The position numbers and the translations under genes were made by a program. The notes below the pieces were generated by a model, which was not told the DNA's origin, made no database searches, and saw only the letters and a list, made by a program, of their open reading frames with translations. A stretch of DNA of 64,000 nucleotides from Candidatus Rhodoferax bjergmarkensis (lineage in GTDB: Bacteria; Pseudomonadota; Gammaproteobacteria; Burkholderiales; Burkholderiaceae_C): positions 18,022 through 82,021 of the forward strand of contig JADJFX010000024.1 of assembly GCA_016708345.1 (NCBI GenBank), written 5' to 3'. This document shows positions 32,866 through 41,167 of this stretch, in pieces. The stretch's first letter is position 1, and each line of letters begins with the position of its first letter.

Positions 32866-33053
32866 TAAGAGTGTGGGGCGGGCGGGGGGGTGGGTTGGGG
32901 GGGGGGGGGGGGGGGGGTGGGGGGGGGGGCCAAGGGGGGGGGTGTGCCGCTTCTTGGCGGGTGTTGGGCGAGGGTTGGGGGGCCACCTGCCCCGCCCCCC
33001 CCCCCCGGAGGCCCCGCATCAACGTCTTTAAGTCCCCCGGGGCTCTCACGAGT
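32866..33053. other. Extremely G-rich block, probable assembly artefact
   Basis: About 188 bases with long G runs (32898-32917 is unbroken G after earlier runs) interrupt a duplicated unit at the FRP-like start codon. Unit 1 has only a few bases at the same place. The composition is unlike anything else here and resembles low-quality or two-colour-chemistry poly-G sequence. Confidence 0.65.
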
Positions 33054-33073
33054 TAACCCGCTCTCATGAAAAG

Positions 33074-33421
33074 GTGAAAGATGCGCACCTGCACTTGGCG
33101 GCCGCTGGTGAGAACAGTTTGGTATAAATTTGATAGCTGCTCAGGCAAGCCAGACGTGCGGTGAAGGCCATTTTCTATCACAACACCACGGTCTTGCAGC
33201 TCCTTGAGCAGTGTGGCCCGGTCAGCCACCGCAAAGTCCGCCAGCCACTTGTAAAGCCGCTCGCGCATCTCGCTGGCGGCCCGCTTGGTGAAAGTGATGG
33301 CCAAAATTTCGTGCGGCTGCACCCGCAAGTGCCCGTCGCTCGCATCCACCCCGTCCAAGAGCGCCCGCACGATGCGCGACACCAGCATCCAGGTCTTGCC
33401 CGCCCCCGCACAAGCCTCCAT
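33074..33421 (-). pseudogene. addA 5' fragment, copy B
   Basis: This matches addA 25797-26145 and copy A closely. It ends at caagcctcca (33421), inside the Walker A region, where a ParE-type toxin gene begins. It has no start and no functional product. It shares small variants with copy A, for example cacctgcacttggcgg where addA has aatctgcacctggcgg, so A and B derive from one another. Confidence 0.85.
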
Positions 33422-33530
33422 CCTTGAGTTCTTGGGCCGCATCTGGGTTGTCATCGGCAATGAAGCCAACCATTTCCGCCAGGTCGTCAAGGGCCTGTTG
33501 CCGCCACTCAAGCTGCGGCTTTGTTTGCAT
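33422..33530 (-). pseudogene. Truncated ParE/RelE-family toxin
   Basis: The first 37 residues of a ParE-type toxin (MQTKPQLEWRQQALDDLAEM then VGFIADDNPDAAQELKD) are intact. The rest is replaced by addA fragment B, out of frame. Full toxins are about 95 residues, so this one should be inactive. Its gene overlaps the end of the antitoxin gene by 23 bp. Confidence 0.75.
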
Positions 33531-33972
33531 TCTTCATTCGCTTCGCGTCGATCACCGCTTGAACGCTGGACATGGCCTGCTCGTGCGAAACATTGGGACG
33601 TGGATCGGCCAGCGATTGTTCGACCTTCTGTTGCATCCATTTGGTGCGCGCAGACGCTTCAAAAGCGCTGCGCATGCGCTCAGCAGAGTCCGGCCGAACC
33701 CGCGTGGTTTTGAGCTTTTCTGCATCAAAATTGGCCGCGTTGACTTGGTACTGAGAAATGCCAAGTTCCTTCAAATAGCCCACCAGAGTTTCAAACTTGC
33801 GAAACGTCCGCACGGACCCGCGCCGGGCGGCTAGTGCCCGCTCATTCAAACCGTACTTGACGACGACGCCCCACCCTTCAGGACATCCAATCACGTCCGC
33901 GCCGCGAATGGCCCCGGCTTCAACAAGATGCCCAAGGGTTACATGGTCTATGGTGTTGGCTGTAGTTGGCAT
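33508..33972 (-). CDS. Antitoxin of a truncated TA pair (StbD/ParD-like C-terminus)
   Basis: This 154-residue protein has an N-terminal DNA-associated region (IDHVTLGHLVEAGAIRGADV, LNERALAARRGSVRTFRKFE) and a C-terminal antitoxin tail (TKWMQQKVEQSLADPRPNVS, then HEQAMSSVQAVIDAKR) typical of plasmid stability antitoxins next to ParE toxins. With its toxin cut off, it survives as a solitary antitoxin that might still neutralise related toxins. Direct repeats upstream (33994-34025) may be its operator. Confidence 0.72.
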   Translation of the reverse strand: MPTTANTIDHVTLGHLVEAGAIRGADVIGCPEGWGVVVKYGLNERALAARRGSVRTFRKFETLVGYLKELGISQYQVNAANFDAEKLKTTRVRPDSAERMRSAFEASARTKWMQQKVEQSLADPRPNVSHEQAMSSVQAVIDAKRMKNANKAAA

Positions 33973-33993
33973 TGTTTAACCTTTTGGTGTTGG

Positions 33994-34025
33994 AATAACG
34001 ACTATTATGATAACCAAATAACGAC
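33994..34025. promoter_or_regulatory. Direct repeats upstream of the solitary antitoxin
   Basis: aataacgac occurs at 33994-34002 and 34017-34025, a 23-bp spacing, about two helix turns. It lies 22 bp upstream of the start, suitable for an autoregulator. Confidence 0.4.
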
Positions 34026-34085
34026 AAACATGAAACATGTATTCGTTAAAAATGCCAAGCTACTGAACTGACCCTCGCGTAGCAT

Positions 34086-35249
34086 TTATCTGCCGCCCAG
34101 CCCCATCGAGCGGGAAATGACTTCTTTCATGATCTCGTTGGTGCCGCCATAGATGCGGGCCACGCGCGCGTCGGCAAAGCCGCGGGCAATCGGGTATTCC
34201 CACATATAGCCGTAGCCGCCAAACAGCTGCACACACTCGTCCATCACCTTGCATTGCAAATCAGTGGTCCAGTACTTGGCCATGCTGGCGGTGGCGGTGT
34301 CCAGCTTGTTCTGGCAGATCAGCTCACAGCACTTGTCGACAAACACGCGCGCCACCTGGACTTCGGTCTGCAACTCGGCCAAGGTGTAGCGGGTGTTCTG
34401 GAACGCCGCCACGGGCTGGCCAAACACTTTACGCTCCTTCACATAGTCCAGCGTCCAGTCAATGGCTGCCTGCGCGCCCGCCACCGCGCCAATGGCGATT
34501 TGCAGGCGCTCCCAGGGCAGCTCCTCCATCAGGCAGATGAAACCCTTGTTTTCATAAGCTGCGCCGCCGAGCAAATGGTCCGCACTCAGGCGCACATTGT
34601 CAAAAAACAGCTCGGAGGTGTCCTGCGCCTTCATGCCCACTTTTTTCAGCCGCTTGCCGACCGAGAAGCCCGGCATGCCCCGCTCCACCAGCACCAGACT
34701 GGTGCCTTTGCCGCCCGCCTGCGGGTTGGTTTTGGCCACCACAATCACCAAGTCGGCGTGCCAGCCATTGGTGATAAAGGTCTTGCTGCCGTTGAGCAGG
34801 TAGCTGCCGTCCGCCTGCTGGAGCGCGGTGGTTTTGACGCCCTGCAGGTCCGAGCCCGCAGCAGGTTCGCTCATGGCAATGGCACCAATCATTTCCCCGC
34901 TGGCAAGCTTGGGCAGGTACCTGGCCTTTTGCGCATCGGTGCCGTAATGCAGGATGTAGGGTGCAACGATCTCGCTGTGCAGGCCAAAGCCAATGCCCGA
35001 GGTGCCCGCACGGCCGATTTCTTCGATCTGGATCACGGAAAACAGCCTGTCCACCCCACAGCCACCGTATTGCTCCGGCATCGTCATGCACAAAAATCCG
35101 TTTTCACCAGCCTTGTTCCAGACCTCGCGCGCCACATACCCCTGCTCTTCCCACTCGGCATGAAACGGAATCACCTCTTTTTCCAAAAAGCGGCGAAAGC
35201 TGTCGCGAAAGGATTCGTGGTCGGGGGAAAAAAGGGTTCTGTCGATCAT
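34086..35249 (-). CDS. Acyl-CoA dehydrogenase (long-chain type)
   Basis: This 387-residue FAD enzyme catalyses the first step of beta-oxidation, forming trans-2-enoyl-CoA. The ATG at 35249 (MIDRTLFSPDHESFRDSFRR) fits the family. Signatures include AMSEPAAGSDLQGVKTTA (FAD/acyl site), SKTFITNGWHADL and the C-terminal LFGGYGYMWEYPIAR. The ending IYGGTNEIMKEVI has Gly where medium-chain enzymes have the catalytic Glu, so it is of the long-chain/isovaleryl type with its base elsewhere. A palindrome shared with the thiolase promoter lies 41-71 bp upstream (35290-35320). Confidence 0.93.
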   Translation of the reverse strand: MIDRTLFSPDHESFRDSFRRFLEKEVIPFHAEWEEQGYVAREVWNKAGENGFLCMTMPEQYGGCGVDRLFSVIQIEEIGRAGTSGIGFGLHSEIVAPYILHYGTDAQKARYLPKLASGEMIGAIAMSEPAAGSDLQGVKTTALQQADGSYLLNGSKTFITNGWHADLVIVVAKTNPQAGGKGTSLVLVERGMPGFSVGKRLKKVGMKAQDTSELFFDNVRLSADHLLGGAAYENKGFICLMEELPWERLQIAIGAVAGAQAAIDWTLDYVKERKVFGQPVAAFQNTRYTLAELQTEVQVARVFVDKCCELICQNKLDTATASMAKYWTTDLQCKVMDECVQLFGGYGYMWEYPIARGFADARVARIYGGTNEIMKEVISRSMGLGGR

Positions 35250-35289
35250 GGTGCGGCCTTGTGCAAGAAAAATTGGAAGAGGCGATTTA

Positions 35290-35320
35290 TACAAAGCAAT
35301 TGCTTGGCAAAAAGAATATA
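35290..35320 (+). repeat. Shared beta-oxidation promoter palindrome, left copy
   Basis: tacaaagcaattgcttgg followed by caaaaagaatata nearly repeats 41105-41135. The centre aagcaattgctt is a perfect 12-bp palindrome. It lies upstream of the acyl-CoA dehydrogenase and may be a TetR-family operator, and it also marks one edge of the island. Confidence 0.7.
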
Positions 35321-35430
35321 CCCCAATTGGGCGAGCGCAGCAAACCCTGCTCCTTGCAGCGATTTGGCAAGAAGGCGGTGCGTAGTGCATGGTGTAACCT
35401 CTACCCCACCTCAAAAGCCTTGGTATCTTG

Positions 35431-37223
35431 ATGCGAGCCGAAACCCAGCCACAACTCCAAACCCTGCTCCTGACTCTGCTGCCCGGGGATCACAGCACGG
35501 TGGGCAACGCCAGCCTACTGCAAAAAGAAGGCATGGCCGGCCAGGTGCAGATGATCTACATCGACCCGCCTTATGGAATTAAGTACGGCAGCAACTTTCA
35601 GCCGTTCACCAACAAGCGGGATGTGAAAGACCGCTCTGACGCCGACCTGACGCAGGAACCCGAGATGATCAAGGCGTTTCGGGACACCTGGGAGCTGGCC
35701 ATCACGCTGGCCAAACAAAGGCTGATGACCGCCAGCTACGACTACTTCTCCCTGCGTTACCCGCATGAAGGGCTCAAAGGCGGTTTCATTTACAAAACCG
35801 TGCCGCACGTCACCCTGAAAAGCATTGCCAACAACCCCGAGATTGACGCCATCTACGAGCGCCTTCACCCTGGCATTGACGCAGCGCTGGCGGAGTTGAA
35901 TGCCGCCCTGGCGGCCAACCCACCCACAGCGCCCTTCACCATCACCGAGGGCGCGCGCAAGGGTCAGGTAGTCAAATGGGGGTCAGATCCCAATTCGGGG
36001 CAGGACAGTCGAGGCACCCAACCCGCCACCACCGATTTGGGCTCTGACCCCCATTTGGCGGGGCGCACCAAAGCCGCCACTTCGAGCGGGACAGCCCTGC
36101 TGGAGTGGGAAGTCCCCTTCGACTTGCCCGAAGCCTGGCCCGCCGAAGCGCAAACCCAGTTCCAAGCCTTCCACACCGCCCGCCAGAAGATGCAGGCCGA
36201 AATGGACCGCTCCATCGCTGCGCAGGCCGACAACGAGACGCTGCACGACCAGCCCGAGAAGACCAAAAACAAGCTGCGCGTGTCCGGCCCGTTCACCGTG
36301 GAGGCGGTTCCATTCCCCACGGCGCTATCGTTAAAGGAGCACTCTGCGCACGCCCCACTTGCGGAAACGGCCAATTTGGCTTCATATTCTGCGATGGCCG
36401 ATATGTCGGTGGCCCGCAGCGGCAATACCAGCCGCCAGCACACCTGGCGCGACGAGTTGCTCAAGGCAGGCATTCGCGGCAAGGGCGGCCAGATGCTCAA
36501 ATTTGCCGAGCTGGAAGTCTTGCCCGGCACCGCCTGCCTGCACGCCAGTGGGCACCTCGATACGGGCGAGCGGGTAGTCATCAGCTTCGGCCCCGAGCAT
36601 GGGGCACTGGAGCAGAGGCAGGTAGAGCACGCGCTGGGCGAAGCCGCAGACCTGTTCCCCCGGCCCAAGATGATTGTGTTTTGCGCCTTTGCCTTTGACC
36701 CCGAAGCGGCCAAAGACATTGATGCCCTCAAAGGCATCACCGCGCTGAAGGCGCAGATGAACACGGATTTGCTGACCGAAGACCTGAAGAAGGCCAGCTC
36801 CAAAGCCACCACCAACCAGAGCTTTTGGCTGATGGGCCAGCCCGACGTGCATTTGACGGCCCTGCCCGGTGGCCTGTGGCAGGTGGAGGTGAATGGTTTT
36901 GACTATTTGACACCGCCAAGGGCGAACTGGTGTCCGGCGGCAAAGCCAAAATTGCCGCCTGGAGCCTGGACACCGACTACGACGGGCGCAGCCTGTTCCC
37001 GCACCAGTTCTTCTTCCCTATGGCGGGCAAGGAAGAGGGCTGGATGAAGCTCAAGAAAGACATTCGCGCCGAGCTGGACGAAGACTTGCTCAAACATTTT
37101 GTCGGCACCGTGTCGCTGCCATTTGAGGCGGGTGCCAACAATACGGTGGCGGTGAAAATTGTGGACGACCGGGGGATTGAGTCGCTGAAGGTGATGCGGC
37201 TTGAAACAGGAGAAATGAAATGA
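35431..37223 (+). pseudogene. Decayed type III-like DNA methyltransferase (mod)
   Basis: The N-terminus has the catalytic DPPY motif (MIYIDPPYGIKYG, Asp45-Tyr48) of an adenine methyltransferase. Full relatives have about 300 further residues with the SAM site (DPTCGSGTT-like). Here the protein jumps from DTWELAI to LAKQRLMTASYDYFSLRYPH, so that region is deleted. A one-base frameshift near 36905 splits off the C-terminus, which continues in another frame as LVSGGKAKIAAWSLDTDYDG to the stop at 37223. A repeat is inserted in frame at 35973-36057. It should not methylate DNA. The ATPase gene overlaps its end. Confidence 0.8.
35973..36057. mobile_element. 85-bp inverted-repeat element inside mod (REP/MITE-like)
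   Basis: 20-bp ends (35973-35992 and 36038-36057) pair at 19 of 20 positions and carry the GGGGTCAGA word typical of some REP sequences. It is read in frame as GSDPNSGQDSRGTQPATTDL with the same dipeptides (GSDP) at both ends. Confidence 0.65.
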
Positions 37224-38482
37224 CGGAAATTGTGAACGGCATCGCAGCCCAGACGACGCGTCGGCCGCGCAAACCCAAACCGGATGTGCTGCGTATCGAA
37301 AATCTCGGCCCCATCCGCGAGGCTGAAATTGCTTTTGGTGATTTGACCGTGATTGTTGGGCCGCAGGCTACCGGCAAAAGCATTTTTCTCCAGACGCTCA
37401 AGCTGGTTCTGGATCGTGACCAAATCCATGACACATTCAAACACCACAGCGTCGCCTTCAATGGTGACAGTGCTGCCTTTTTGGGTGGGTATTACGGAAA
37501 GGGTATGGCTGCAGCCTGGAAAGAAGACTCGTCCAAACTGCACTGGAATGCAAAGTCGCTCAATTTGCCAGGCTTGGCCAAGGCAACCAAGGCCCGAGAG
37601 CGCAAGGAGAGCCTGTTTTTCATCCCGGCGCAGCGGGTGATGAGTTTGGCGGGCGGGGTAACGCAGAATTTTGGACAATTCAACTACGGCGACCCGTATA
37701 CCCTGCGCTACTTCAGTGACGCCGTGCATGACCTGTTGCAGAACGAATTTGGCGCAAAAGGCGAGCTGTTCCCGCAGCCCAACCGCCTAAACGACACACT
37801 CCGAAAGCCCATTACCGATCATCTGTTTGGCGGGAGCAAACTGGCGGTAGATGCCAGTGACTTCACCAAGCGATTGGTACTGAAAGTGCCCGGCCACAAA
37901 GAGGGCCTGCCCTTTTTGGCATGGTCGGCAGGGCAGCGCGAATTCACCCCGCTATTGCTGGGGCTGTATTGGCTGTGCCCGGCGGGGGGAGCCCGCAAGC
38001 GTGACGACATTGAGTGGGTTGTGATCGAAGAGCCAGAAATGGGTTTGCACCCACAGGGCATCGCCACGGTATTACTGCTGGTTCTTGAGCTTTTGCGGCG
38101 CGGCTACAAGGTGGTGTTGTCCACCCATTCCCCAGTGGTGCTGGACATGGTATGGGCACTGCAGGAGTTCAAGCAACTGAAGGGCACCGAAGGCGACGTG
38201 CGCGCACTGTTTGATCTGCCAAACAATAACTATTCGAAAGACCTTGGGAAAGTTATTTTGAAGAAAGACTGTCGTGTGTATTACTTCGAACGCGACCAGA
38301 CCGTGCGCGATATTTCAAAACTGGATCCAGGCGCCGCTGATGCTGCTGAGGCGCAATGGGGTGGTCTGGTTGGTTTTGCCAGTCGCACCGGCGACGCGAT
38401 TGCCAACGTTGTCAACCGATATGAATCCAAGCCCCGGCGAAAAAAACGCACTGCCAGTGTCACCGGAGCAGATTCACAATGA
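37220..38482 (+). CDS. AAA family ATPase (OLD/RecF-like) nested in the mod-res locus
   Basis: This 420-residue cytosolic ATPase has an N-terminal ABC-type half (LRIENLGPIREAEIAFGDLT), Walker A GPQATGKS (47-54), Walker B VVIEEPEMGLHPQG (about 266-279) and the switch LSTHSPVVLDM (about 299-309). The AWSAGQREFTPLL stretch is the signature-like motif. There is no TOPRIM nuclease domain as in OLD. The gene is intact while mod and res around it are broken. It overlaps mod by 4 bp and the next gene by 4 bp (ATGA), so it was built as part of the operon. Role probably defence-related; unproven. Confidence 0.82.
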   Translation: MTEIVNGIAAQTTRRPRKPKPDVLRIENLGPIREAEIAFGDLTVIVGPQATGKSIFLQTLKLVLDRDQIHDTFKHHSVAFNGDSAAFLGGYYGKGMAAAWKEDSSKLHWNAKSLNLPGLAKATKARERKESLFFIPAQRVMSLAGGVTQNFGQFNYGDPYTLRYFSDAVHDLLQNEFGAKGELFPQPNRLNDTLRKPITDHLFGGSKLAVDASDFTKRLVLKVPGHKEGLPFLAWSAGQREFTPLLLGLYWLCPAGGARKRDDIEWVVIEEPEMGLHPQGIATVLLLVLELLRRGYKVVLSTHSPVVLDMVWALQEFKQLKGTEGDVRALFDLPNNNYSKDLGKVILKKDCRVYYFERDQTVRDISKLDPGAADAAEAQWGGLVGFASRTGDAIANVVNRYESKPRRKKRTASVTGADSQ

Positions 38483-39015
38483 GTACCGTGGGGAGGAAAG
38501 CAAAAAACACAACAGCGCCCGTGACAGCAAACACCAGCGCGTTCGAGCGCGCTGCAAGTACCGCTGGACTCACTGCGTCAAAGGGTAAGGGTGCCGTCAA
38601 ACACCAATATCAGGCTGGCATTGCAAGCGGTGCGTCGTTGAAATTTACTGGCAGTGTGGATATTGATGAGGAATGTCGGGTGACTGAGCCGGAATCCCAC
38701 CGTTGGGACTATGGATTGGGCTTGCAACGCAATGGCGAAAGCGAGTTTGCTGTATGGGTTGAACCCCATCCAGCTTCCAGCACGGGTGAGATAGCCAAGA
38801 TCATTGCCAAACTGGATTGGCTGGAACGTAAGTTGGAGCGGCCAGAATTCAAAGACTTGGAGGCGTTGACCCGCAGAGCAGCGCAAGCAGGTGTGTTTCG
38901 CTTTCATTGGCTGGCCATGACGGGGGATATTCGGATTCGCCCAGGAAGCAGAGAGGCTGCGGTGCTGTCCAAAAGGGGGTTGCGCCTGCCGACACGGTAT
39001 TTGGCATTGTCATGA
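38479..39015 (+). CDS. Small partner of the nested ATPase, unknown function
   Basis: This 178-residue protein starts in a 4-bp overlap with the ATPase stop and ends in a 4-bp overlap with res. The first 45 residues are low complexity. The rest contains VDIDEECRVTEPESHRWDYG, EFAVWVEPHPASSTGEIAKI (beta strands, then a helix) and a coiled-coil-like LDWLERKLERPEFKDLEALT. The C-terminus HWLAMTGDIRIRPGSREAAV is basic. No family recognised. The tight coupling suggests it works with the ATPase. Confidence 0.65.
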   Translation: MSTVGRKAKNTTAPVTANTSAFERAASTAGLTASKGKGAVKHQYQAGIASGASLKFTGSVDIDEECRVTEPESHRWDYGLGLQRNGESEFAVWVEPHPASSTGEIAKIIAKLDWLERKLERPEFKDLEALTRRAAQAGVFRFHWLAMTGDIRIRPGSREAAVLSKRGLRLPTRYLALS

Positions 39016-40455
39016 CCACCGCACCCACTTCCCTCATCATCAATTCCGCGTTCATTGAACCTAATCAACATTGGGCCGAAAACACCGACCGCACCCTGCG
39101 CCTGGAGCCAACGCGCCGCCCGGCGGGTTACGAGATCATCGACACCCGCGAGAACACACGCCGCCAAGTGTCCATCCCACTGGTAGACGACATTCGCCAG
39201 CGTGTGGGCCAATGGCGTGAGGCCGGTTGGCCGGGCGTGACGGCGGTAACGCTGGAACTGCTGACCCACTGGTGGGATGTGGACAAAGTATCCCGCCGCC
39301 AATACCCGTTTTACTTCTGCCAACTGGAAGCCATAGAGACCCTGATCTGGATGCTGGAGGCGCAACCCGAATACCGCCAAGGCATTAATGTGCAGGGCGA
39401 CGGTGGCGCGTTTGAGCGGCTGTGCAACAAGATGGCAACCGGCAGCGGCAAGACCACAGTAATGGCGATGATCATCACCTGGCAGGTGCTCAATGCGCTG
39501 ACCTACCCCAAGTCGCCACGCAAGTACCGCACGTCCGCCGACGTGAAAATCAGCAAGGCTGAAGCCGAGGCATTGGGTATTGACCTGGACGAAGCCACCC
39601 GCTGGGTGGAGGGGCTGGACCGCTTGCACAAGACCCGGCGCATCACCCGCTGCTATGACCTTTCGGCCACGCCCTTTGCCCCCACCGGGCGCACCAACAC
39701 CGAAGCCGGTTTGTTTAGCTGGGTGGTGTCTGACTTTGGCCTGAACGATGCCATTGAGGCTGGGCTGGTCAAGACCCCGCGCGTGGTAGTGCGCGATGAT
39801 GCAATGCCCAACGCGCAAACCCTGCGCCCCAAGCTGTACCACCTGTACCGCGAGCCGGATGTGGCCGAAGACCTGAACCGCAAGGCCGAAGCCCATGAAG
39901 CACTGCCTGCACTGGTGCAACAAGCGTACACCCTGCTGGGTGCCGACTGGCGCGCAACTGCCGCGGAGTGGGCCGCTCTGGGGCACGTGTCGCCGCCGGT
40001 GATGTTGACGGTGTGCAACCGCACCGAAACTGCCGCACGGGTGGAGCATTACTTTGCCAAGGGGCACGCCCAATGGCCGGAGCTGCAAGATGCAGCTCGC
40101 ACCTTCCGCGTGGACTCCAAAGTGCTGGAGAAGGTCGAGTTGGGCGAGACCGCCAGCGCAGACAAAGATTACGAGCTGCGTTTGAAAGAGATCATGGAGG
40201 CAGCACGCATCCCTGAAAGCCGCAAAGACGAATTGCGCGGCATGATGAAGGAAGAGTTGCTTCGCGAGTTGGTGGACACGGTGGGCAAGCACGGCCAAAG
40301 GCGTGGATTCACCGCAAGACCAAGCCAAGCGCGCTGCGCTGGCGCAATGGGTAGAGGCGGTCAACGCCCATGGTGGTTTTGGTACTTGGGTCGCCGATGT
40401 GGTGGTGGGCGAAGCGGCGGGAATGCAGAATGTGATTCACACGCACGCCCTTTGA
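39012..40455 (+). pseudogene. Decayed type III-like restriction helicase (res)
   Basis: The start (ATG at 39012) and the ATP site MATGSGKTTVMAMI (141-154) are intact. After YPKSPRKY the protein jumps to a later region (RLHKTRRITRCYDLSATPFA), losing the DEAD/DEAH box segment. A second deletion near 40300 joins GKHGQ to a distant C-terminal end read in another frame (DQAKRAALAQWVEAVNAHGG) up to the stop at 40455. The nuclease domain is absent. Full relatives are about 900-1000 residues. The product cannot be a working restriction subunit. Confidence 0.8.
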
Positions 40456-40476
40456 TATCCACAGTGCGTTCAGTTT

Positions 40477-40776
40477 CTAACTTTGCCGTTTGTAATCACG
40501 CTCACGCTGGCTGCGCACCGCCAGAACGAACACGGTATCTTTGGCGGGATCAAAGCGGTACAAAGCCAAATAGCCGCTCGCCCCGTGCGAGATGATCAAT
40601 TCACGCTGGCCCAAGGCCACCGGGCGGCCAATCAACGGACTGCTGGCGAGAACGTCCAATGCATCAATGATCGCTTCAATGTGCAGACCCGCATGGTCTG
40701 GCACATATTCAAACAGGAAATCAAAAATGCGGTCAAAGTCTTCTCGCAAACCGGCAGACAAAATGACCCTGCTCAT
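40477..40776 (-). CDS. ParE-like toxin
   Basis: This 99-residue RelE/ParE-superfamily toxin starts MSRVILSAGLREDFDRIFDF. It has LHIEAIIDALDVLASSPLIG and GYLALYRFDPAKDTVFVLAV, the usual strand pattern, ending RSQRERDYKRQS. ParE-type members poison gyrase or cleave mRNA; which applies cannot be told. It overlaps the antitoxin gene in the ATGA arrangement with the antitoxin first. The pair lies at the right end of the island, next to the duplicated promoter palindrome. Confidence 0.83.
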   Translation of the reverse strand: MSRVILSAGLREDFDRIFDFLFEYVPDHAGLHIEAIIDALDVLASSPLIGRPVALGQRELIISHGASGYLALYRFDPAKDTVFVLAVRSQRERDYKRQS

Positions 40777-41036
40777 TGCCCCTTGACCTTGGAATCGCTC
40801 AGACGCTGGCGCAAATAGGTCTTCATTTCGTGCCATTCAACACCAGGCTCACCGGCCTGCATGGCTATATCCCGCTCATGTGCTTGGCCCTGAACACCCA
40901 AGCGCCATTCGGCTTCGTCGGCCTTTTGTGCCAAAGCTTCAACCATGAAGCTGTGCGGAGTTTGGCCGAGTGCACGCGCCAAATGCGAAATTCGGTCGCG
41001 TAACGATTTGTCGATGCGCAGGGTTGTAGTGGACAT
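40773..41036 (-). CDS. ParD/CopG-like antitoxin
   Basis: This 87-residue protein begins MSTTTLRIDKSLRDRISHLA, a ribbon-helix-helix with the strand TTTLRID, followed by ALGQTPHSFMVEALAQKADE. The acidic C-terminal tail (EAEWRLG ... GEPGVEWHEMKTYL) would wrap the toxin. The ATG at 41036 has ggggaaat upstream. A short dyad in the upstream sequence (acacaagtgtg, about 41053-41063) may be the operator. Confidence 0.82.
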   Translation of the reverse strand: MSTTTLRIDKSLRDRISHLARALGQTPHSFMVEALAQKADEAEWRLGVQGQAHERDIAMQAGEPGVEWHEMKTYLRQRLSDSKVKGQ

Positions 41037-41100
41037 GATTTCCCCAAAAAGTAACACAAGTGTGCCACATTATTTCAGCGCACTGCAAGTATCAAATGGC

Positions 41101-41137
41101 TTTTTACAAAGCAATTGCTTGGTAAAAAGCAATATAC
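41101..41137 (+). repeat. Shared beta-oxidation promoter palindrome, right copy
   Basis: 28-bp near-perfect palindrome (41101-41128): tttttacaaagcaa pairs with ttgcttggtaaaaa at 13 of 14 positions. It ends 30-40 bp before the thiolase ATG, where a repressor would block transcription. The left copy is at 35290-35320 in the same orientation. Confidence 0.72.
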
Positions 41138-41167
41138 TTCAAAAAATTACTCTCTGGAGACACTCTG

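Larger units (their letters stand above)
32438..33421 (-). repeat. Tandem duplication, unit 2
   Basis: Second copy of the unit at 31384. It keeps the cytochrome ribosome site, GTG and nine codons (32438-32464), the FRP-like gene and an addA fragment. It is interrupted by the G-rich insert (32866-33053) and cut off at 33421 inside a ParE-type gene. Confidence 0.8.

Noticed and set aside
32861..33049. Proline-rich 62-residue frame in the G-rich block
   Set aside because: It is a translation of homopolymer C/G and starts in suspected artefact sequence.
33053..33640. 195-residue frame combining a helicase-like stretch with an Arg-rich start
   Set aside because: It is an out-of-frame chimera of addA fragment B and the antisense of a TA locus, not a gene.
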